NCBI RefSeq assembly: GCF_036227225.1
Contig: NZ_CP109444.1
Coordinates: 8,475,501 to 8,539,500, forward strand
Source: Streptomyces sp. NBC_01478
GTDB taxonomy: Bacteria; Actinomycetota; Actinomycetes; Streptomycetales; Streptomycetaceae
DNA length: 64,000 bases
Direction: 5' to 3'
Under the pieces are notes generated by a model, which saw only the letters and a program-made list of their open reading frames with translations, did not search any database and had not been told where the DNA came from. The first letter of the stretch is position 1, and every line of letters begins with the position of its first letter. Positions 17,084-26,181 of the stretch are shown here, one piece after another. The position numbers and the translations under genes were made by a program.

Positions 17084-17770
17084 ATGCGACTGCTCCTCGT
17101 CGAGGACGACAACCATGTCGCCGCCGCTCTGTCCGCGGTCCTGGCGCGGCACGGATTCGACGTCACGCACGCCCGCAGCGGCGAGGAGGCCCTCCAGGCA
17201 CTCGTCCCGGAAGGCGACGTCTTCGGTGTCGTCCTCCTCGACCTCGGCCTGCCCGACCAGGACGGCTACGAGGTCTGCGGCAAGATCCGCAAGCGCACCA
17301 GCACCCCGGTGATCATGGTCACCGCCCGCTCCGACGTGCGCTCCCGCATCCACGGCCTCAACCTCGGAGCCGACGACTACGTGGTGAAGCCGTACGACAC
17401 CGGGGAGCTGCTCGCCCGTATCCACGCCGTGAGCCGGCGCAGCGTCCCCGAGGACGCGAGCGGGGGCGGCGACACCGCGCTGAAGCTCGGCCCGGTGCGC
17501 ATCGAACTGCCCACCCGTCAGGTCAGCGTGGACGGTTCGATCGTCCAACTGACCCGCAAGGAGTTCGATCTGCTCGCACTGCTGGCACAGCGCCCAGGAG
17601 TGGTGTTCCGGCGGGAGCAGATCATCAGCGAGGTGTGGCGCACCAGTTGGGAGGGCACGGGACGCACCCTGGAGGTGCATGTCGCGTCCCTGCGCGCCAA
17701 ACTGCGGATGCCCGCGCTGATCGAGACCGTACGAGGCGTCGGCTACCGGCTCGTCGTCCCGGCCGCGTAG
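17084..17770 (+). CDS. gluR: OmpR-family response regulator GluR
   Basis: A 228-residue regulator with a strong GGAGGGGG ribosome-binding site. The receiver domain has the acidic pocket D8/D9, phospho-acceptor D53 (LLDLGLPDQDG), T80 and K102 (YVVKPYD). The winged helix follows, with QVSVDGSIVQLTRKEFDLLALLAQRPGVVFRREQII and the VHVASLRAKL recognition region. In S. coelicolor the orthologous pair GluR-GluK senses extracellular glutamate and activates gluABCD (recalled literature). The histidine kinase gene follows 9 nt after the stop. Confidence 0.92.
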   Translation: MRLLLVEDDNHVAAALSAVLARHGFDVTHARSGEEALQALVPEGDVFGVVLLDLGLPDQDGYEVCGKIRKRTSTPVIMVTARSDVRSRIHGLNLGADDYVVKPYDTGELLARIHAVSRRSVPEDASGGGDTALKLGPVRIELPTRQVSVDGSIVQLTRKEFDLLALLAQRPGVVFRREQIISEVWRTSWEGTGRTLEVHVASLRAKLRMPALIETVRGVGYRLVVPAA

Positions 17771-17779
17771 CGGGCACGG

Positions 17780-19192
17780 GTGCGTACACGTCTTCTCCCG
17801 CTGCTCATCGTCCTGATGGCGGCCGTGCTGCTGGCCCTCGGCGTCCCGCTCGCCATCAGCGTCGCCAGGGCGCAGCAGCAGGAGGTGATCGTCGACCGTA
17901 TCGACGACACCGCGCGGTTCGCGGCACTCGCCCAGTTCGTCACCGACGTCCCCACGGGATCACGCCCCGCCGACACGGTCCCGGACGAGCGCCAGCAGAC
18001 CCTGAGCCGCGAACTCGCCAGCTACTACGAGGTCTACGGCATCCGCGCGGGCGTCTTCTACCGCACCGACACCTCCATGGCGAACGCGCCGGACGACTTC
18101 CTGCTGCCCAAGACGGGCGAGGTGCGCGACGCGTTCGCCGAGGCACTCCTCAGCCGCCGCAGCCACGACCCCGAGCAGGTGTGGCCCTGGCAGCGCAACC
18201 GCCTGGTCGTCGCCTCGCCGGTCATCCGGGACGGCGACGTCATCGCGGTGGTGGTCACCGACTCGCCCACCGGGCCGATGCGTTCACGGACCCTGCGCGG
18301 CTGGCTGACGATCGGCGCCGGCGAGATCGCCGCGATGCTGCTGGCCGTCGGCGCGGCCCTACGGCTGACCGGCTGGGTCCTGCGACCCGTAAGGGTCCTC
18401 GACGCCACCACCCACGACATCGCCACCGGACGCCTCAAGTCCCGGGTCGCGGCCGCCGGCGGGCCGCCGGAACTCCAGCGCCTGGCCCGCTCGTTCAACG
18501 AGATGGCGGACAACGTCGAGGACGTGCTGGAGCAGCAGCGCGCCTTCGTCGCCGACGCCTCGCACCAGTTGCGCAACCCGCTCTCGGCGCTGCTGCTGCG
18601 CATCGAACTGCTCGCGCTCGAACTGCCGGAGGACAACGACGAGATCGCCTCGGTCCGCACCGAGGGCAAACGCCTGACCCAGGTCCTGGACGACCTCCTC
18701 GACCTGGCCCTGGCCGAGCACGCGGAAGCGGACCTCAGGATCACCGACATCGGCGCGCTGACCGCCGAGCGCGTCGCGGCCTGGGCACCGACCGCCGAGG
18801 CCAAGGGCGTGCGCCTGGTGGGCAGTTGCCCGCCCACCACGGCCTGGGCCGACCCGGTCACGCTGTCCAGCGCACTGGACGCGGTGATCGACAACGCGGT
18901 GAAGTTCACGCCCGAGGACGATTCCGTCGAGGTGACGGTCGCGTCGAACGGCGAGACCTCGACCGTCGTCGTCACGGACCACGGCCCCGGCCTCACCGAG
19001 GACGAACTCGCCCGTGTCGGCGACCGCTTCTGGCGCAGCGGCCGCCACCAGAACATCAAGGGCTCAGGCCTCGGCCTGTCCATCTCCCAGGTTCTGCTGG
19101 CCGCGGGCGGCGGTTCGCTCACGTACGACCACCACGAACCGCGCGGCCTCAAGGTGACCGTGTCGGTGCCCAGGAGCGGGCCTACGACCTGA
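17780..19192 (+). CDS. gluK: Glutamate-sensing histidine kinase GluK
   Basis: A 470-residue sensor kinase from GTG 17780. An N-terminal helix (LLPLLIVLMAAVLLALGVPLA) and a second near residues 175-200 bracket an extracytoplasmic sensor of about 140 residues with no known ligand-domain signature. HAMP follows, then the H-box FVADASHQLRNPLSALLLRIE with phospho-His 262. The N-box VIDNAVKFTP, G1 DHGPGL and G2 GSGLGLSIS complete the ATPase. It partners GluR. The next gene, convergent, encodes a TAXI-type binding protein, a family with known glutamate-binding members, which is suggestive for sensing. Confidence 0.91.
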   Translation: MRTRLLPLLIVLMAAVLLALGVPLAISVARAQQQEVIVDRIDDTARFAALAQFVTDVPTGSRPADTVPDERQQTLSRELASYYEVYGIRAGVFYRTDTSMANAPDDFLLPKTGEVRDAFAEALLSRRSHDPEQVWPWQRNRLVVASPVIRDGDVIAVVVTDSPTGPMRSRTLRGWLTIGAGEIAAMLLAVGAALRLTGWVLRPVRVLDATTHDIATGRLKSRVAAAGGPPELQRLARSFNEMADNVEDVLEQQRAFVADASHQLRNPLSALLLRIELLALELPEDNDEIASVRTEGKRLTQVLDDLLDLALAEHAEADLRITDIGALTAERVAAWAPTAEAKGVRLVGSCPPTTAWADPVTLSSALDAVIDNAVKFTPEDDSVEVTVASNGETSTVVVTDHGPGLTEDELARVGDRFWRSGRHQNIKGSGLGLSISQVLLAAGGGSLTYDHHEPRGLKVTVSVPRSGPTT

Positions 19193-19221
19193 ACGGGCGC
19201 CCCCAGGGCCGGTGTTGGGGT

Positions 19222-19247
19222 CCCGAGGCCTGAGCGGCCCGCTCGGG
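19222..19247. terminator. Weak candidate terminator between gluK and the TAXI gene
   Basis: CCCGAG at 19222-19227 pairs with CTCGGG at 19242-19247 in the short gap between converging genes; the loop is 14 nt, so support is modest. Confidence 0.35.
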
Positions 19248-19269
19248 GGCCCGGACGGGCCCTGTGGCG

Positions 19270-20268
19270 CTACGGCTTGACGGAGCGGTAGTAGCGCCGG
19301 GCGCCCTCGTGCAGGACCAGGGGGTCGGTGTAGATCGCCGTGCGCAGGTCCACCAGTTGCGCGGAGTGGACGCGCTTGCCGATGCCGTCACGGCTCTTGA
19401 TCACGGTCTTGGTGATCCACTCGGTGAGCCTGGCGTTCACGTCCTTGCGGGTCATCAGCAGGTTGGACACGGCGATCGTCGGGACGGTGGCCCCCCGCTG
19501 GATGGTGGGGTAGGCCGACTCCGGCATGTTGGTGGCACGGTAGTAGCGGGTGGCGTCGCCCTCCTCGTGCATCTTGGCCACGAGGCTCGCCTCGATCGGC
19601 ACGAACCGGAACGCGTAGTTCTTGGCAAGGTCCTTCAGGCCGTCCGTCGGCAGCCCGCCCGACCAGAAGAACGCGTCGATCTTGCCCCGCCTGAGCAGGT
19701 CCGGCCCGGTGTCGATACCGGCCGCCACCGGCTCGATGGCCTTCTTCGGGTCGATGCCCGCCGCCGTCAGCACCCGGTTGGCGATCAGCCGCACACCGGA
19801 GCGGTTCGGCCCTATGGCCACCCGTTTGCCCCGAAGGTCGGTGACCGAGTCGATGTCCGAGTCACGCGGCACGATGAGCTGGACGTAGTCGTCGTAGAGC
19901 CGCGCGACCCCGCGCAGCCCGGCCGCACCCGGCTTGCCGTCCACTTCGTACGCCCCGACCGCGTCGGCCGCGGCGATGGTGAAGTCGGCGTGGCCGGTCG
20001 CCACGCGCGCGACGTTCTCCTGCGACCCGTCGCTGTTCGCCAGCGTCACCTTGAGGCCCGGCATGTCCTTGTCCAACTCGGTGCGCAGGAGCTTGCCGTA
20101 CTCCTGGTAGACCCCGAGCCGGGTCCCGGTGCTGAAGGTGATCGTCCCGGTCGGCGGCTCGTCGCCCAGGGGCAGCAGCCACCAGAGCAACAGCCCGAAC
20201 GCGACGAAGCCGGCGGCCGCGCCCTGGAGGGCCCGGCGCCTGCTGATACGGGAGAACACCTTGAGCAT
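19270..20268 (-). CDS. TAXI family TRAP-type solute-binding protein (orphan)
   Basis: A 332-residue protein starting at ATG 20268. The N-terminus MLKVFSRISRRRALQGAAAG plus a hydrophobic stretch is a signal anchor with a twin-arginine-like SRRR. The mature protein is a TAXI receptor: GTITFSTGTRLGVYQEYGKLLRTEL, SDGSQENVARVATGHADFTIAAADAV, LRGKRVAIGPNRSGVRLIANRVL, and FFWSGGLPTDGLKDLA. TAXI proteins normally work with a TRAP membrane pair, which is absent here. The structurally studied Thermus member binds glutamate/glutamine. Convergent with gluK, so a sensory or accessory role in glutamate detection is an attractive but unproven idea. Confidence 0.85.
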   Translation of the reverse strand: MLKVFSRISRRRALQGAAAGFVAFGLLLWWLLPLGDEPPTGTITFSTGTRLGVYQEYGKLLRTELDKDMPGLKVTLANSDGSQENVARVATGHADFTIAAADAVGAYEVDGKPGAAGLRGVARLYDDYVQLIVPRDSDIDSVTDLRGKRVAIGPNRSGVRLIANRVLTAAGIDPKKAIEPVAAGIDTGPDLLRRGKIDAFFWSGGLPTDGLKDLAKNYAFRFVPIEASLVAKMHEEGDATRYYRATNMPESAYPTIQRGATVPTIAVSNLLMTRKDVNARLTEWITKTVIKSRDGIGKRVHSAQLVDLRTAIYTDPLVLHEGARRYYRSVKP

Positions 20269-20535
20269 GCGCGCGATCCTGCCAGTCCGCGCGCGGTGCT
20301 GACCAGGGCATGGCGGCGGGGTGGAGGCGGCGGAGCGAATCGACGGTCGCTGATCGGTGCCGGTGAGCGGGGGCTGGTGCGTGGGGCCCTCAAGTGAAGG
20401 CGGTGCGGTGCGGGGTCGGCAGTCGGTGGCCGATGAGACGGCGGCGGAGTGTGCGCCGACCCGCGTCTGCGGGCTTGCCCGCCCCGAAAACCCCTGGCGG
20501 GCCGGAGTGTCAGTGGCGGCCACTAGGGTCGTGGC

Positions 20536-20940
20536 ATGAGTTCTTCGCCCGCCGACCTGGTCCGCGAATTCCATCTGGCCTTCGGGCTCGACGCCCGCAG
20601 CACACCCACCGAGATCGCCCCCGACCTCGCCGCCCACCGGGGCGGACTGCTCGCCGAGGAGGCCGCGGAGGTCGTCGAGGTCTCGGTGAGCGGCCCCCTC
20701 GACCGGCTGGCGCACGAGCTGGCCGACGTCGTCTACGTCGCGTACGGCACGGCCCTCGTCCACGGCGTCGACCTCGACGCGGTGATCGCCGAGATCCACC
20801 GCGCCAACATGACCAAGCTCGGCCCGAACGGCGAGATCGCCCGCCGGGCCGACGGCAAGGTGCTCAAGGGGGAGCACTACGAGGTGCCGGATGTGTCCGG
20901 GGTGCTGCGCAAGCAGGGGTGGGGCACCGGCGACGAGTGA
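20536..20940 (+). CDS. MazG-like nucleotide pyrophosphohydrolase
   Basis: A 134-residue all-helical protein. The metal-binding signature EExxE...ExxD is present (LLAEEAAEVVEV, then LAHELADVVYVAYG), followed by HRANMTKLGPNGEIARRADGKVLKGEHYE, the ending typical of the phosphoribosyl-ATP pyrophosphohydrolase-like group in actinobacteria. It probably hydrolyses a nucleoside triphosphate to monophosphate and PPi (house-cleaning or phage-linked); the exact substrate is unknown. It lies 63 nt upstream of miaB in the same direction and may share its transcript. Confidence 0.82.
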   Translation: MSSSPADLVREFHLAFGLDARSTPTEIAPDLAAHRGGLLAEEAAEVVEVSVSGPLDRLAHELADVVYVAYGTALVHGVDLDAVIAEIHRANMTKLGPNGEIARRADGKVLKGEHYEVPDVSGVLRKQGWGTGDE

Positions 20941-21003
20941 CGTGAGGCACGGCGGTTCTCGGCCACCGGAAGAGTGACTCCCGGCACCGCCTACCCTTGT
21001 CAC

Positions 21004-22521
21004 ATGAGCAGCAGTGACCGGAGCGGGGCAGTGGACGTCAAAACGTACGAAGTGCGCACCTACGGGTGCCAGATGAACGTCCACGATTCCGAGCGGCTCT
21101 CCGGTCTCCTGGAGGGGGCCGGTTACGTGCGCGCGCCCGAGGGTTCGGACGGGGACGCGGACGTCGTCGTCTTCAACACCTGCGCCGTGCGCGAGAACGC
21201 AGACAACCGGCTCTACGGCAACCTCGGCCGGCTCGCCCCGATGAAGACGAAGCGCCCCGGGATGCAGATCGCCGTCGGCGGCTGCCTCGCCCAGAAGGAC
21301 CGCGACACCATCGTGAAGAAGGCGCCCTGGGTGGACGTCGTCTTCGGCACGCACAACATCGGCAAGCTGCCGGTCCTGCTGGAGCGCGCACGCGTGCAGG
21401 AAGAGGCGCAGGTCGAGATCGCGGAGTCCCTGGAGGCCTTCCCCTCGACACTGCCGACCCGGCGCGAGAGCGCCTACGCGGCCTGGGTGTCGATCTCCGT
21501 CGGCTGCAACAACACGTGCACCTTCTGCATCGTCCCGGCGCTGCGCGGCAAGGAGAAGGACCGCCGTACCGGCGACATCCTCGCCGAGATCGAGGCCCTG
21601 GTCGGCGAGGGCGTCTCCGAGATCACGCTGCTCGGCCAGAACGTCAACGCGTACGGCTCCGACATCGGCGACCGCGAGGCCTTCAGCAAGCTGCTCCGCG
21701 CGTGCGGCGCGATCGAGGGCCTGGAGCGGGTCCGGTTCACGTCCCCGCACCCGCGTGACTTCACCGACGACGTCATCGCCGCGATGGCCGAGACGCCGAA
21801 CGTGATGCCGCAACTGCACATGCCCATGCAGTCCGGCTCCGACCCGATCCTCAAGGCCATGCGCCGGTCCTACCGCCAGGAGCGCTACCTGGGGATCATC
21901 GAGAAGGTCCGCGCGGCCATCCCGCACGCCGCCATCACCACCGACATCATCGTGGGCTTCCCCGGGGAGACCGAGGAGGACTTCCAGCAGACGATGCACG
22001 CGGTCCGCGAGGCACGCTTCGCGCAAGCGTTTACGTTCCAGTACTCCAAGCGGCCCGGCACCCCGGCCGCGACCATGGAGAACCAGATCCCCAAGGAGGT
22101 CGTCCAGGAGCGCTACATGCGTCTGGTCGCCCTCCAGGAGGAGATCTCCTGGGACGAGAACAAGAAGCAGGTCGGCCGCACCCTGGAGCTGATGGTCGCC
22201 GAGGGCGAGGGCCGCAAGGACGGCGCCACCCACCGCCTCTCCGGGCGCGCCCCCGACAACCGCCTCGTCCACTTCACCAAGCCGGACCAGGACGTCCGCC
22301 CCGGCGACGTGGTGACGGTCGAGATCACGTATGCCGCCCCGCACCACCTCCTCGCCGAGGGCCCCACTCTGAACGTGCGCCCCACGCGCGCGGGTGACGC
22401 CTGGGAGAAGCGCAACGCGGCCGAGGCCGCCAAGCCGGCCGGCGTGATGCTGGGCCTGCCGAAGATCGGCGCACCCGCGCCGCTGCCGGTCGCCACGGGG
22501 AGCGGCTGCGGCTGCGACTGA
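21004..22521 (+). CDS. miaB: tRNA-2-methylthio-N6-dimethylallyladenosine synthase MiaB
   Basis: A 505-residue methylthiotransferase from ATG 21004. The N-terminal UPF0004 domain binds the auxiliary 4Fe-4S cluster through C22 ([12 protein letters not shown]), C60 ([11 protein letters not shown]) and C94 (GGCLAQKDR). The radical SAM cluster uses C168, C172 and C175 (CNNTCTFC). The C-terminal TRAM domain (LMVAEGEGR...) recognises tRNA. A tail rich in Cys and Gly (GSGCGCD) ends the protein. It adds the methylthio group to A37 after MiaA prenylates it; miaA is 1.9 kb downstream, so the pathway is clustered. Confidence 0.95.
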   Translation: MSSSDRSGAVDVKTYEVRTYGCQMNVHDSERLSGLLEGAGYVRAPEGSDGDADVVVFNTCAVRENADNRLYGNLGRLAPMKTKRPGMQIAVGGCLAQKDRDTIVKKAPWVDVVFGTHNIGKLPVLLERARVQEEAQVEIAESLEAFPSTLPTRRESAYAAWVSISVGCNNTCTFCIVPALRGKEKDRRTGDILAEIEALVGEGVSEITLLGQNVNAYGSDIGDREAFSKLLRACGAIEGLERVRFTSPHPRDFTDDVIAAMAETPNVMPQLHMPMQSGSDPILKAMRRSYRQERYLGIIEKVRAAIPHAAITTDIIVGFPGETEEDFQQTMHAVREARFAQAFTFQYSKRPGTPAATMENQIPKEVVQERYMRLVALQEEISWDENKKQVGRTLELMVAEGEGRKDGATHRLSGRAPDNRLVHFTKPDQDVRPGDVVTVEITYAAPHHLLAEGPTLNVRPTRAGDAWEKRNAAEAAKPAGVMLGLPKIGAPAPLPVATGSGCGCD

Positions 22522-22628
22522 GATCGTGACCCGCTGAGCGACGCCGGGTCGACGGCTCGGCCATGCGGACTGCTGGCCATGTGGACTGTCGGCGTGCCGT
22601 GTCAGTGCGGCTTGTTAGTGTTCCGGCC

Positions 22629-23354
22629 ATGCTCGTAGCCGCCGCCGTCTGCCCCTGTCCTCCGCTCCTCGTCCCCGATGTCGCCGCAGGCGCGGCGCCC
22701 GAGCTGGCCGCCGCGCGGGCCGCGTGCACCGACGCGCTGGGCGTGCTCGCCGCCGCCCGGCCCGACCGCCTGGTGGTTGTCGGACCCGCCGAGCAGAGCG
22801 GGCGCGGGCCACACCCTGAGGGCACCCGGGGTTCGTTCCGCGGCTTCGGCGTGGATCTCGACGTACGGCTGGGCGGCGACCGGTCCGTGGACAGTGGCGC
22901 GGCATCGGAGCGTGCGCTTCCGCCTTCGCTGGCCGTCGCCGCGTGGCTGTTGGAGCGGACCGGGTGGTCCGACGCCCCGATCGAGGGACTCGGCGTGGGG
23001 GAACCTCTTGAGGCCGAGCGGTGTATTCAAACCGGGAGGGACCTCGTCGCGCAGGCCGACCGGGTCGCGCTGCTGGTGATGGGCGACGCCAGCGCCTGCC
23101 GGACGCTGAAGGCACCGGGCTATCTCGACGAGCGGGCGGCACCCTTCGACGCGGAGGTCGCGCGTGCGCTGGGGGCGGCGGACGTGGCGGCCATCAAGGC
23201 GCTGGACACCGAGCTGGCGTACGAACTGAAGGCCTCGGGCCGCGCCCCCTGGCAGGTCCTCGCAGGCGCTGCCGAGGGCGCGGACCTCGGCGGTGCGCTG
23301 CTGTACGAGGACGCGCCGTACGGGGTCGGGTACGTGGTTGCCACCTGGTCGTAG
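22629..23354 (+). CDS. Class III extradiol dioxygenase-like protein
   Basis: A 241-residue protein starting at ATG 22629 (MLVAAAVCPCPPLLVP). The N-terminal fold resembles LigB/Memo-type class III extradiol ring-cleavage dioxygenases, with ARPDRLVVVGPAE, a central LLVMGDASA and KALDTELAYELKASGRAPWQVLAGAAEG. This actinobacterial version between miaB and miaA lacks an obvious full set of metal-binding histidines in the visible motifs, so catalysis is doubtful. It lies 107 nt after miaB. Conserved context suggests a link to tRNA modification, but that is speculation. Confidence 0.7.
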   Translation: MLVAAAVCPCPPLLVPDVAAGAAPELAAARAACTDALGVLAAARPDRLVVVGPAEQSGRGPHPEGTRGSFRGFGVDLDVRLGGDRSVDSGAASERALPPSLAVAAWLLERTGWSDAPIEGLGVGEPLEAERCIQTGRDLVAQADRVALLVMGDASACRTLKAPGYLDERAAPFDAEVARALGAADVAAIKALDTELAYELKASGRAPWQVLAGAAEGADLGGALLYEDAPYGVGYVVATWS

Positions 23355-23655
23355 GCGCGGGTGCGGATGCGGGTACCCGCGCGTGGGGCGAGGGTGATTT
23401 GCCCTATGTGACGTTGCCCGTGGGTGGTGTGGCGCGTGTCTCAGCGCGGCCGGTGCGGTCGCGAGGTAGGCGTGTGCGTCGCCGACGCGGGTGTCGCGCG
23501 GCGGTCGTAACGCCCACGAACCGAGTCCACCCGCCCGACCTGAAGAGGCGAACGCAGCACTACGACCTCCGCACCCGACCCCACCTCGCAGATCGGTGGA
23601 CGGCCGCGGAGCAGTACGCTCCGCGGCCGTCCACCGATCGATGTGCGGGTGCCGT
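23355..23655. other. Gene-free interval between converging genes
   Basis: 301 nt with no credible gene. It contains the 22-bp terminator hairpin at 23591-23639; the rest is G-rich with short degenerate GGGTGCGG-like stretches and nothing else recognisable. Confidence 0.4.
23591..23639. terminator. Strong terminator hairpin (22-bp perfect stem)
   Basis: 23591-23612 is exactly complementary to 23618-23639 with the 5-nt loop AGTAC, one of the longest perfect stems in the window. It starts 17 nt beyond the stop of the minus-strand antitoxin-like gene and can also stop transcripts from the dioxygenase-like gene. Confidence 0.85.
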
Positions 23656-23955
23656 TCAGGAAGCCGGCGGGGGCGATTCCGGGGGCGTGGTCGTGCCGCC
23701 GCCCTCCGGACTTGTGCTCCCCGTGTTCCCTGTGCCACCCGGGGCGTCCTTGTGCGCGAGTCGGTCCATGGCGTCCTTGGCCTTGCCCGTGCCTGTCTGG
23801 ATCTTGCCGCTGTACTTGCCCTTGGTCTTCGCGTCGACCATTTTCGCGGCTTTGTCCAGGCCGTTCTCGATCTTGCCTCCGTGCTGCTGAGCGAGGCCCG
23901 AGACCTTCTCCTTCGCCGGGGCGAGTTTGGCCTTGAAGCTGTCCATCAGACCCAT
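23656..23955 (-). CDS. Rv0909/MT0933-family antitoxin-like small protein
   Basis: A 99-residue protein MGLMDSFKAKLAPAKEKVSGLAQQHGGKIENGLDKAAKMVDAKTKGKYSGKI..., condensed here to its family core: an amphipathic helical KAKLxPAKEKV stretch, then GLDKAAKMVD and KTKGKYSGKI. This is the pattern of PF14013, described as antitoxin-like and common in actinobacteria. The last 30 residues are Gly/Ser/Thr/Pro rich and disordered. No partner toxin gene is adjacent, so a toxin-antitoxin role is doubtful; many Streptomyces members occur alone. A Lys-rich helical protein with possible DNA or membrane contact is all that can be said. Confidence 0.72.
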   Translation of the reverse strand: MGLMDSFKAKLAPAKEKVSGLAQQHGGKIENGLDKAAKMVDAKTKGKYSGKIQTGTGKAKDAMDRLAHKDAPGGTGNTGSTSPEGGGTTTPPESPPPAS

Positions 23956-23979
23956 GGTTCACCTTTCCACGCGGGGCAG

Positions 23980-24249
23980 TTACGTGCGGGCGCCTTCACC
24001 GGCCTCGTTGTCGGCGGTCGCTTCGGCGGACTGCTGCTTGGGGATCTCGACGCCGTCCGCGGCCTCGACAGCCTCCGTCGCCGTCGTCCCCGCCGCTTCC
24101 TGGACGCCTGCCCCCGCTTCGGTCTCCGACACCTCGTCCGCCGCGTCAGCCGTCAGGGAGTCGGCCGACTGTGCGCCGGCCTGCGCTTCGGCGGTTGACG
24201 CCTCCTCCGTAGCCTTCGACCTCCGAAGAATCCGGTCCAAAACGCCCAT
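23980..24249 (-). CDS. Small acidic, alanine-rich protein of unknown function
   Basis: An 89-residue protein starting at ATG 24249 with GGAG 6 nt upstream; longer frames upstream lack a ribosome-binding site. It begins MGVLDRILRRSKATEEAST, a short basic amphipathic helix, then becomes Ala/Glu/Thr/Ser rich and acidic to the end. No domain is recognised. It sits 24 nt upstream of the antitoxin-like gene in the same direction, so the two are probably co-transcribed, both small and helical at the N-terminus. Confidence 0.6.
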   Translation of the reverse strand: MGVLDRILRRSKATEEASTAEAQAGAQSADSLTADAADEVSETEAGAGVQEAAGTTATEAVEAADGVEIPKQQSAEATADNEAGEGART

Positions 24250-24432
24250 ATCAACTCCATACGTTACTCGTGCGGGCGAAATCCCGCGTAGCCCGGTGCA
24301 TCCGTTTGCGTCGCCCGGGTCACCGCCTCCCGAAACCGGCGGCGGGGTACCTCGCAACGGGCAACGACCCCACGAGCGGGCCGTCACGTAACTCGTTCGA
24401 GCCCTGGGTCCGAGGTTTGCGAGACTGGGAAC

Positions 24433-25371
24433 GTGAGCAGCGCACCCCCCGCCCCCCGAGTCATCGCCGTCGTCGGACCGACCGCGGCCGGAAAGTCCGA
24501 TCTGGGCGTCTTCCTGGCCCAGCGCCTAGGTGGCGAGGTCGTCAACGCCGACTCCATGCAGCTCTACCGAGGGATGGACATCGGCACCGCCAAGCTGACG
24601 CCCGAGGAACGCGACGGCGTCCCGCACCACCTCCTGGACATCTGGGACGTGACGGTCACTGCCTCCGTCGCCGAATACCAGCGGCTCGCCCGTGAGCGCA
24701 TCGACGCACTGCTCGCCGAGGGGCGCTGGCCGATCCTGGTCGGCGGCTCCGGGCTGTACGTGCGCGCTGCGGTCGACAACCTGGAGTTCCCCGGCACCGA
24801 CCCCGAGGTCCGGGCCCGCCTGGAGGATGAGCTCGCCCTGCGCGGCTCCGGTGCCCTGCACGCCCGCCTGGCCGCCGCCGACCCCGAGGCCGCGCACGCG
24901 ATCCTGCCGAGCAACGGCCGCCGTATCGTCCGGGCCCTGGAGGTCATCGAGATCACCGGCAAGCCCTTCACCGCCAACCTTCCCGGCCACGACTCGGTCT
25001 ACGACACCGTCCAGATCGGCGTCGACGTGGCGCGTCCCGAGCTGGACGAGCGCATCGCGCGCCGGGTCGACCGGATGTGGAGCGCGGGGCTCGTGGACGA
25101 GGTGCGTGCGCTGGAGGCGCACGGGTTGCGCGAGGGGGTCACGGCGTCCCGCGCGCTCGGCTATCAGCAGGTGCTCGCGGCGCTCGCGGGAGCGTGCACG
25201 GAACAGGAGGCGCGCACGGAGACCGTGCGTGCCACCAAGCGCTTCGCGCGCCGCCAGGATTCGTGGTTCAGACGCGATCCCCGGGTGCACTGGTTGAGTG
25301 GGGCTGCGGCGGATCTCACAGAACTTCCGCACCTGGCACTGGCGTTGGTCGAACGACCGGTCACAGCCTGA
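24433..25371 (+). CDS. miaA: tRNA dimethylallyltransferase MiaA
   Basis: A 312-residue prenyltransferase from GTG 24433. The P-loop GPTAAGKS is at residues 15-22, then VVNADSMQLYRGMDIGTAKLT, the DVTVTASVAEYQ region, VGGSGLYVRA, and GRRIVRALEVIEITGKP. The C-terminal TKRFARRQDSWFRRDPRVHWL matches the tRNA-binding ending. It transfers the dimethylallyl group to A37 of tRNAs reading UNN codons; MiaB then methylthiolates. Its 5' region lies divergent from the small acidic gene. Length is normal. Confidence 0.95.
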   Translation: MSSAPPAPRVIAVVGPTAAGKSDLGVFLAQRLGGEVVNADSMQLYRGMDIGTAKLTPEERDGVPHHLLDIWDVTVTASVAEYQRLARERIDALLAEGRWPILVGGSGLYVRAAVDNLEFPGTDPEVRARLEDELALRGSGALHARLAAADPEAAHAILPSNGRRIVRALEVIEITGKPFTANLPGHDSVYDTVQIGVDVARPELDERIARRVDRMWSAGLVDEVRALEAHGLREGVTASRALGYQQVLAALAGACTEQEARTETVRATKRFARRQDSWFRRDPRVHWLSGAAADLTELPHLALALVERPVTA

Positions 25372-25479
25372 TCACGTCATGGCATCGGGACGCTCCGGCC
25401 GCCGTTGTGGCCTTCGGGGGCGTGCCATCATCGAGCTTCGATCGACCAAGTGGAGTCCGAGTTGGGAGGGCGCGTGGCG

Positions 25480-25980
25480 ATGGAGGCCGGCCCTCGCGAC
25501 ACCGCAGAAGGCATCGAGCAGGTCACTGCGGGCCGTACTGAACCGGAAGAGGGCGACGGCCTGCTGAGCCCGGACGGCCCGGACGAGATCCAGGGCGGCG
25601 TGACCGCCGACGGTCCCGGGCCCGACGAGATGTTCGCCGGACCCGAGGTCGAGGTGGAACTCCGCCCGCAGCGCCGGCTGCGGATCTGGCAGCTCGCCCC
25701 CATCGTGGCCCTGGCCGCGGTCGGTTCCCTCATGTTCGCCTTCCCGCTCGCCTTCGACTTCGGCGACAGCGGGGCCGTGATCGCCATGCTCGGCCTGCTC
25801 ATCTGCTGCTGCGCGGCCGGCTGGGGCACGACGGCCGCCCGCCGCGTCGGCTACACCTGGCCGGGCTTCCCGCAGCGCGGCTCCGGCCGCCGCCCGGACT
25901 GGCGGGTCGTCGTCGCGTACGTCCTCGTGCTGACCGTGGTGGCGGTGCTGGCCGTGTGGCGCGTGGCCCGGCTGCGCTAG
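25480..25980 (+). CDS. Two-to-three-helix membrane protein of unknown function
   Basis: A 166-residue protein. ATG 25480 is about 10 nt after GGGAGG; a GTG at 25474 is too close. The first 70 residues are acidic and Pro/Gly rich (disordered), followed by RRLRIWQLAPIVALAAVGSLMFAFPLAF, a second helix containing LLICCCAAGWG with three adjacent cysteines, and a third at the C-terminus (WRVVVAYVLVLTVVAVLAVW). No family is recognised. It lies between miaA and dapF in the conserved order, 108 nt after miaA. Confidence 0.62.
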   Translation: MEAGPRDTAEGIEQVTAGRTEPEEGDGLLSPDGPDEIQGGVTADGPGPDEMFAGPEVEVELRPQRRLRIWQLAPIVALAAVGSLMFAFPLAFDFGDSGAVIAMLGLLICCCAAGWGTTAARRVGYTWPGFPQRGSGRRPDWRVVVAYVLVLTVVAVLAVWRVARLR

Positions 25981-26181
25981 GCACTTCGCTGGTGATGCGG
26001 CGCTACGCCGTAGATCGCCTGTGGTGCTGTTGCGGCTGGACGCGGCTGAGCCGTACGTCACATCGCCCCGCGCCCCTTCGAGGTGCTCCTCCGGTGCGGC
26101 GGACGTCGCCCGACAGGGGCGGCATCCGAGTCCTGTCACCGTGATCGTCGGGATGTCATAGCCACCCCGTACGATCGAGGA

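Noticed and set aside
20269..22347. Upstream extension of the TAXI protein across miaB on the opposite strand
   Set aside because: The protein similarity and signal anchor begin at 20268; the rest is antisense to miaB.
23656..24249. A toxin-antitoxin pair
   Set aside because: The upstream small acidic protein does not resemble a toxin; PF14013-type proteins in Streptomyces are often solitary.
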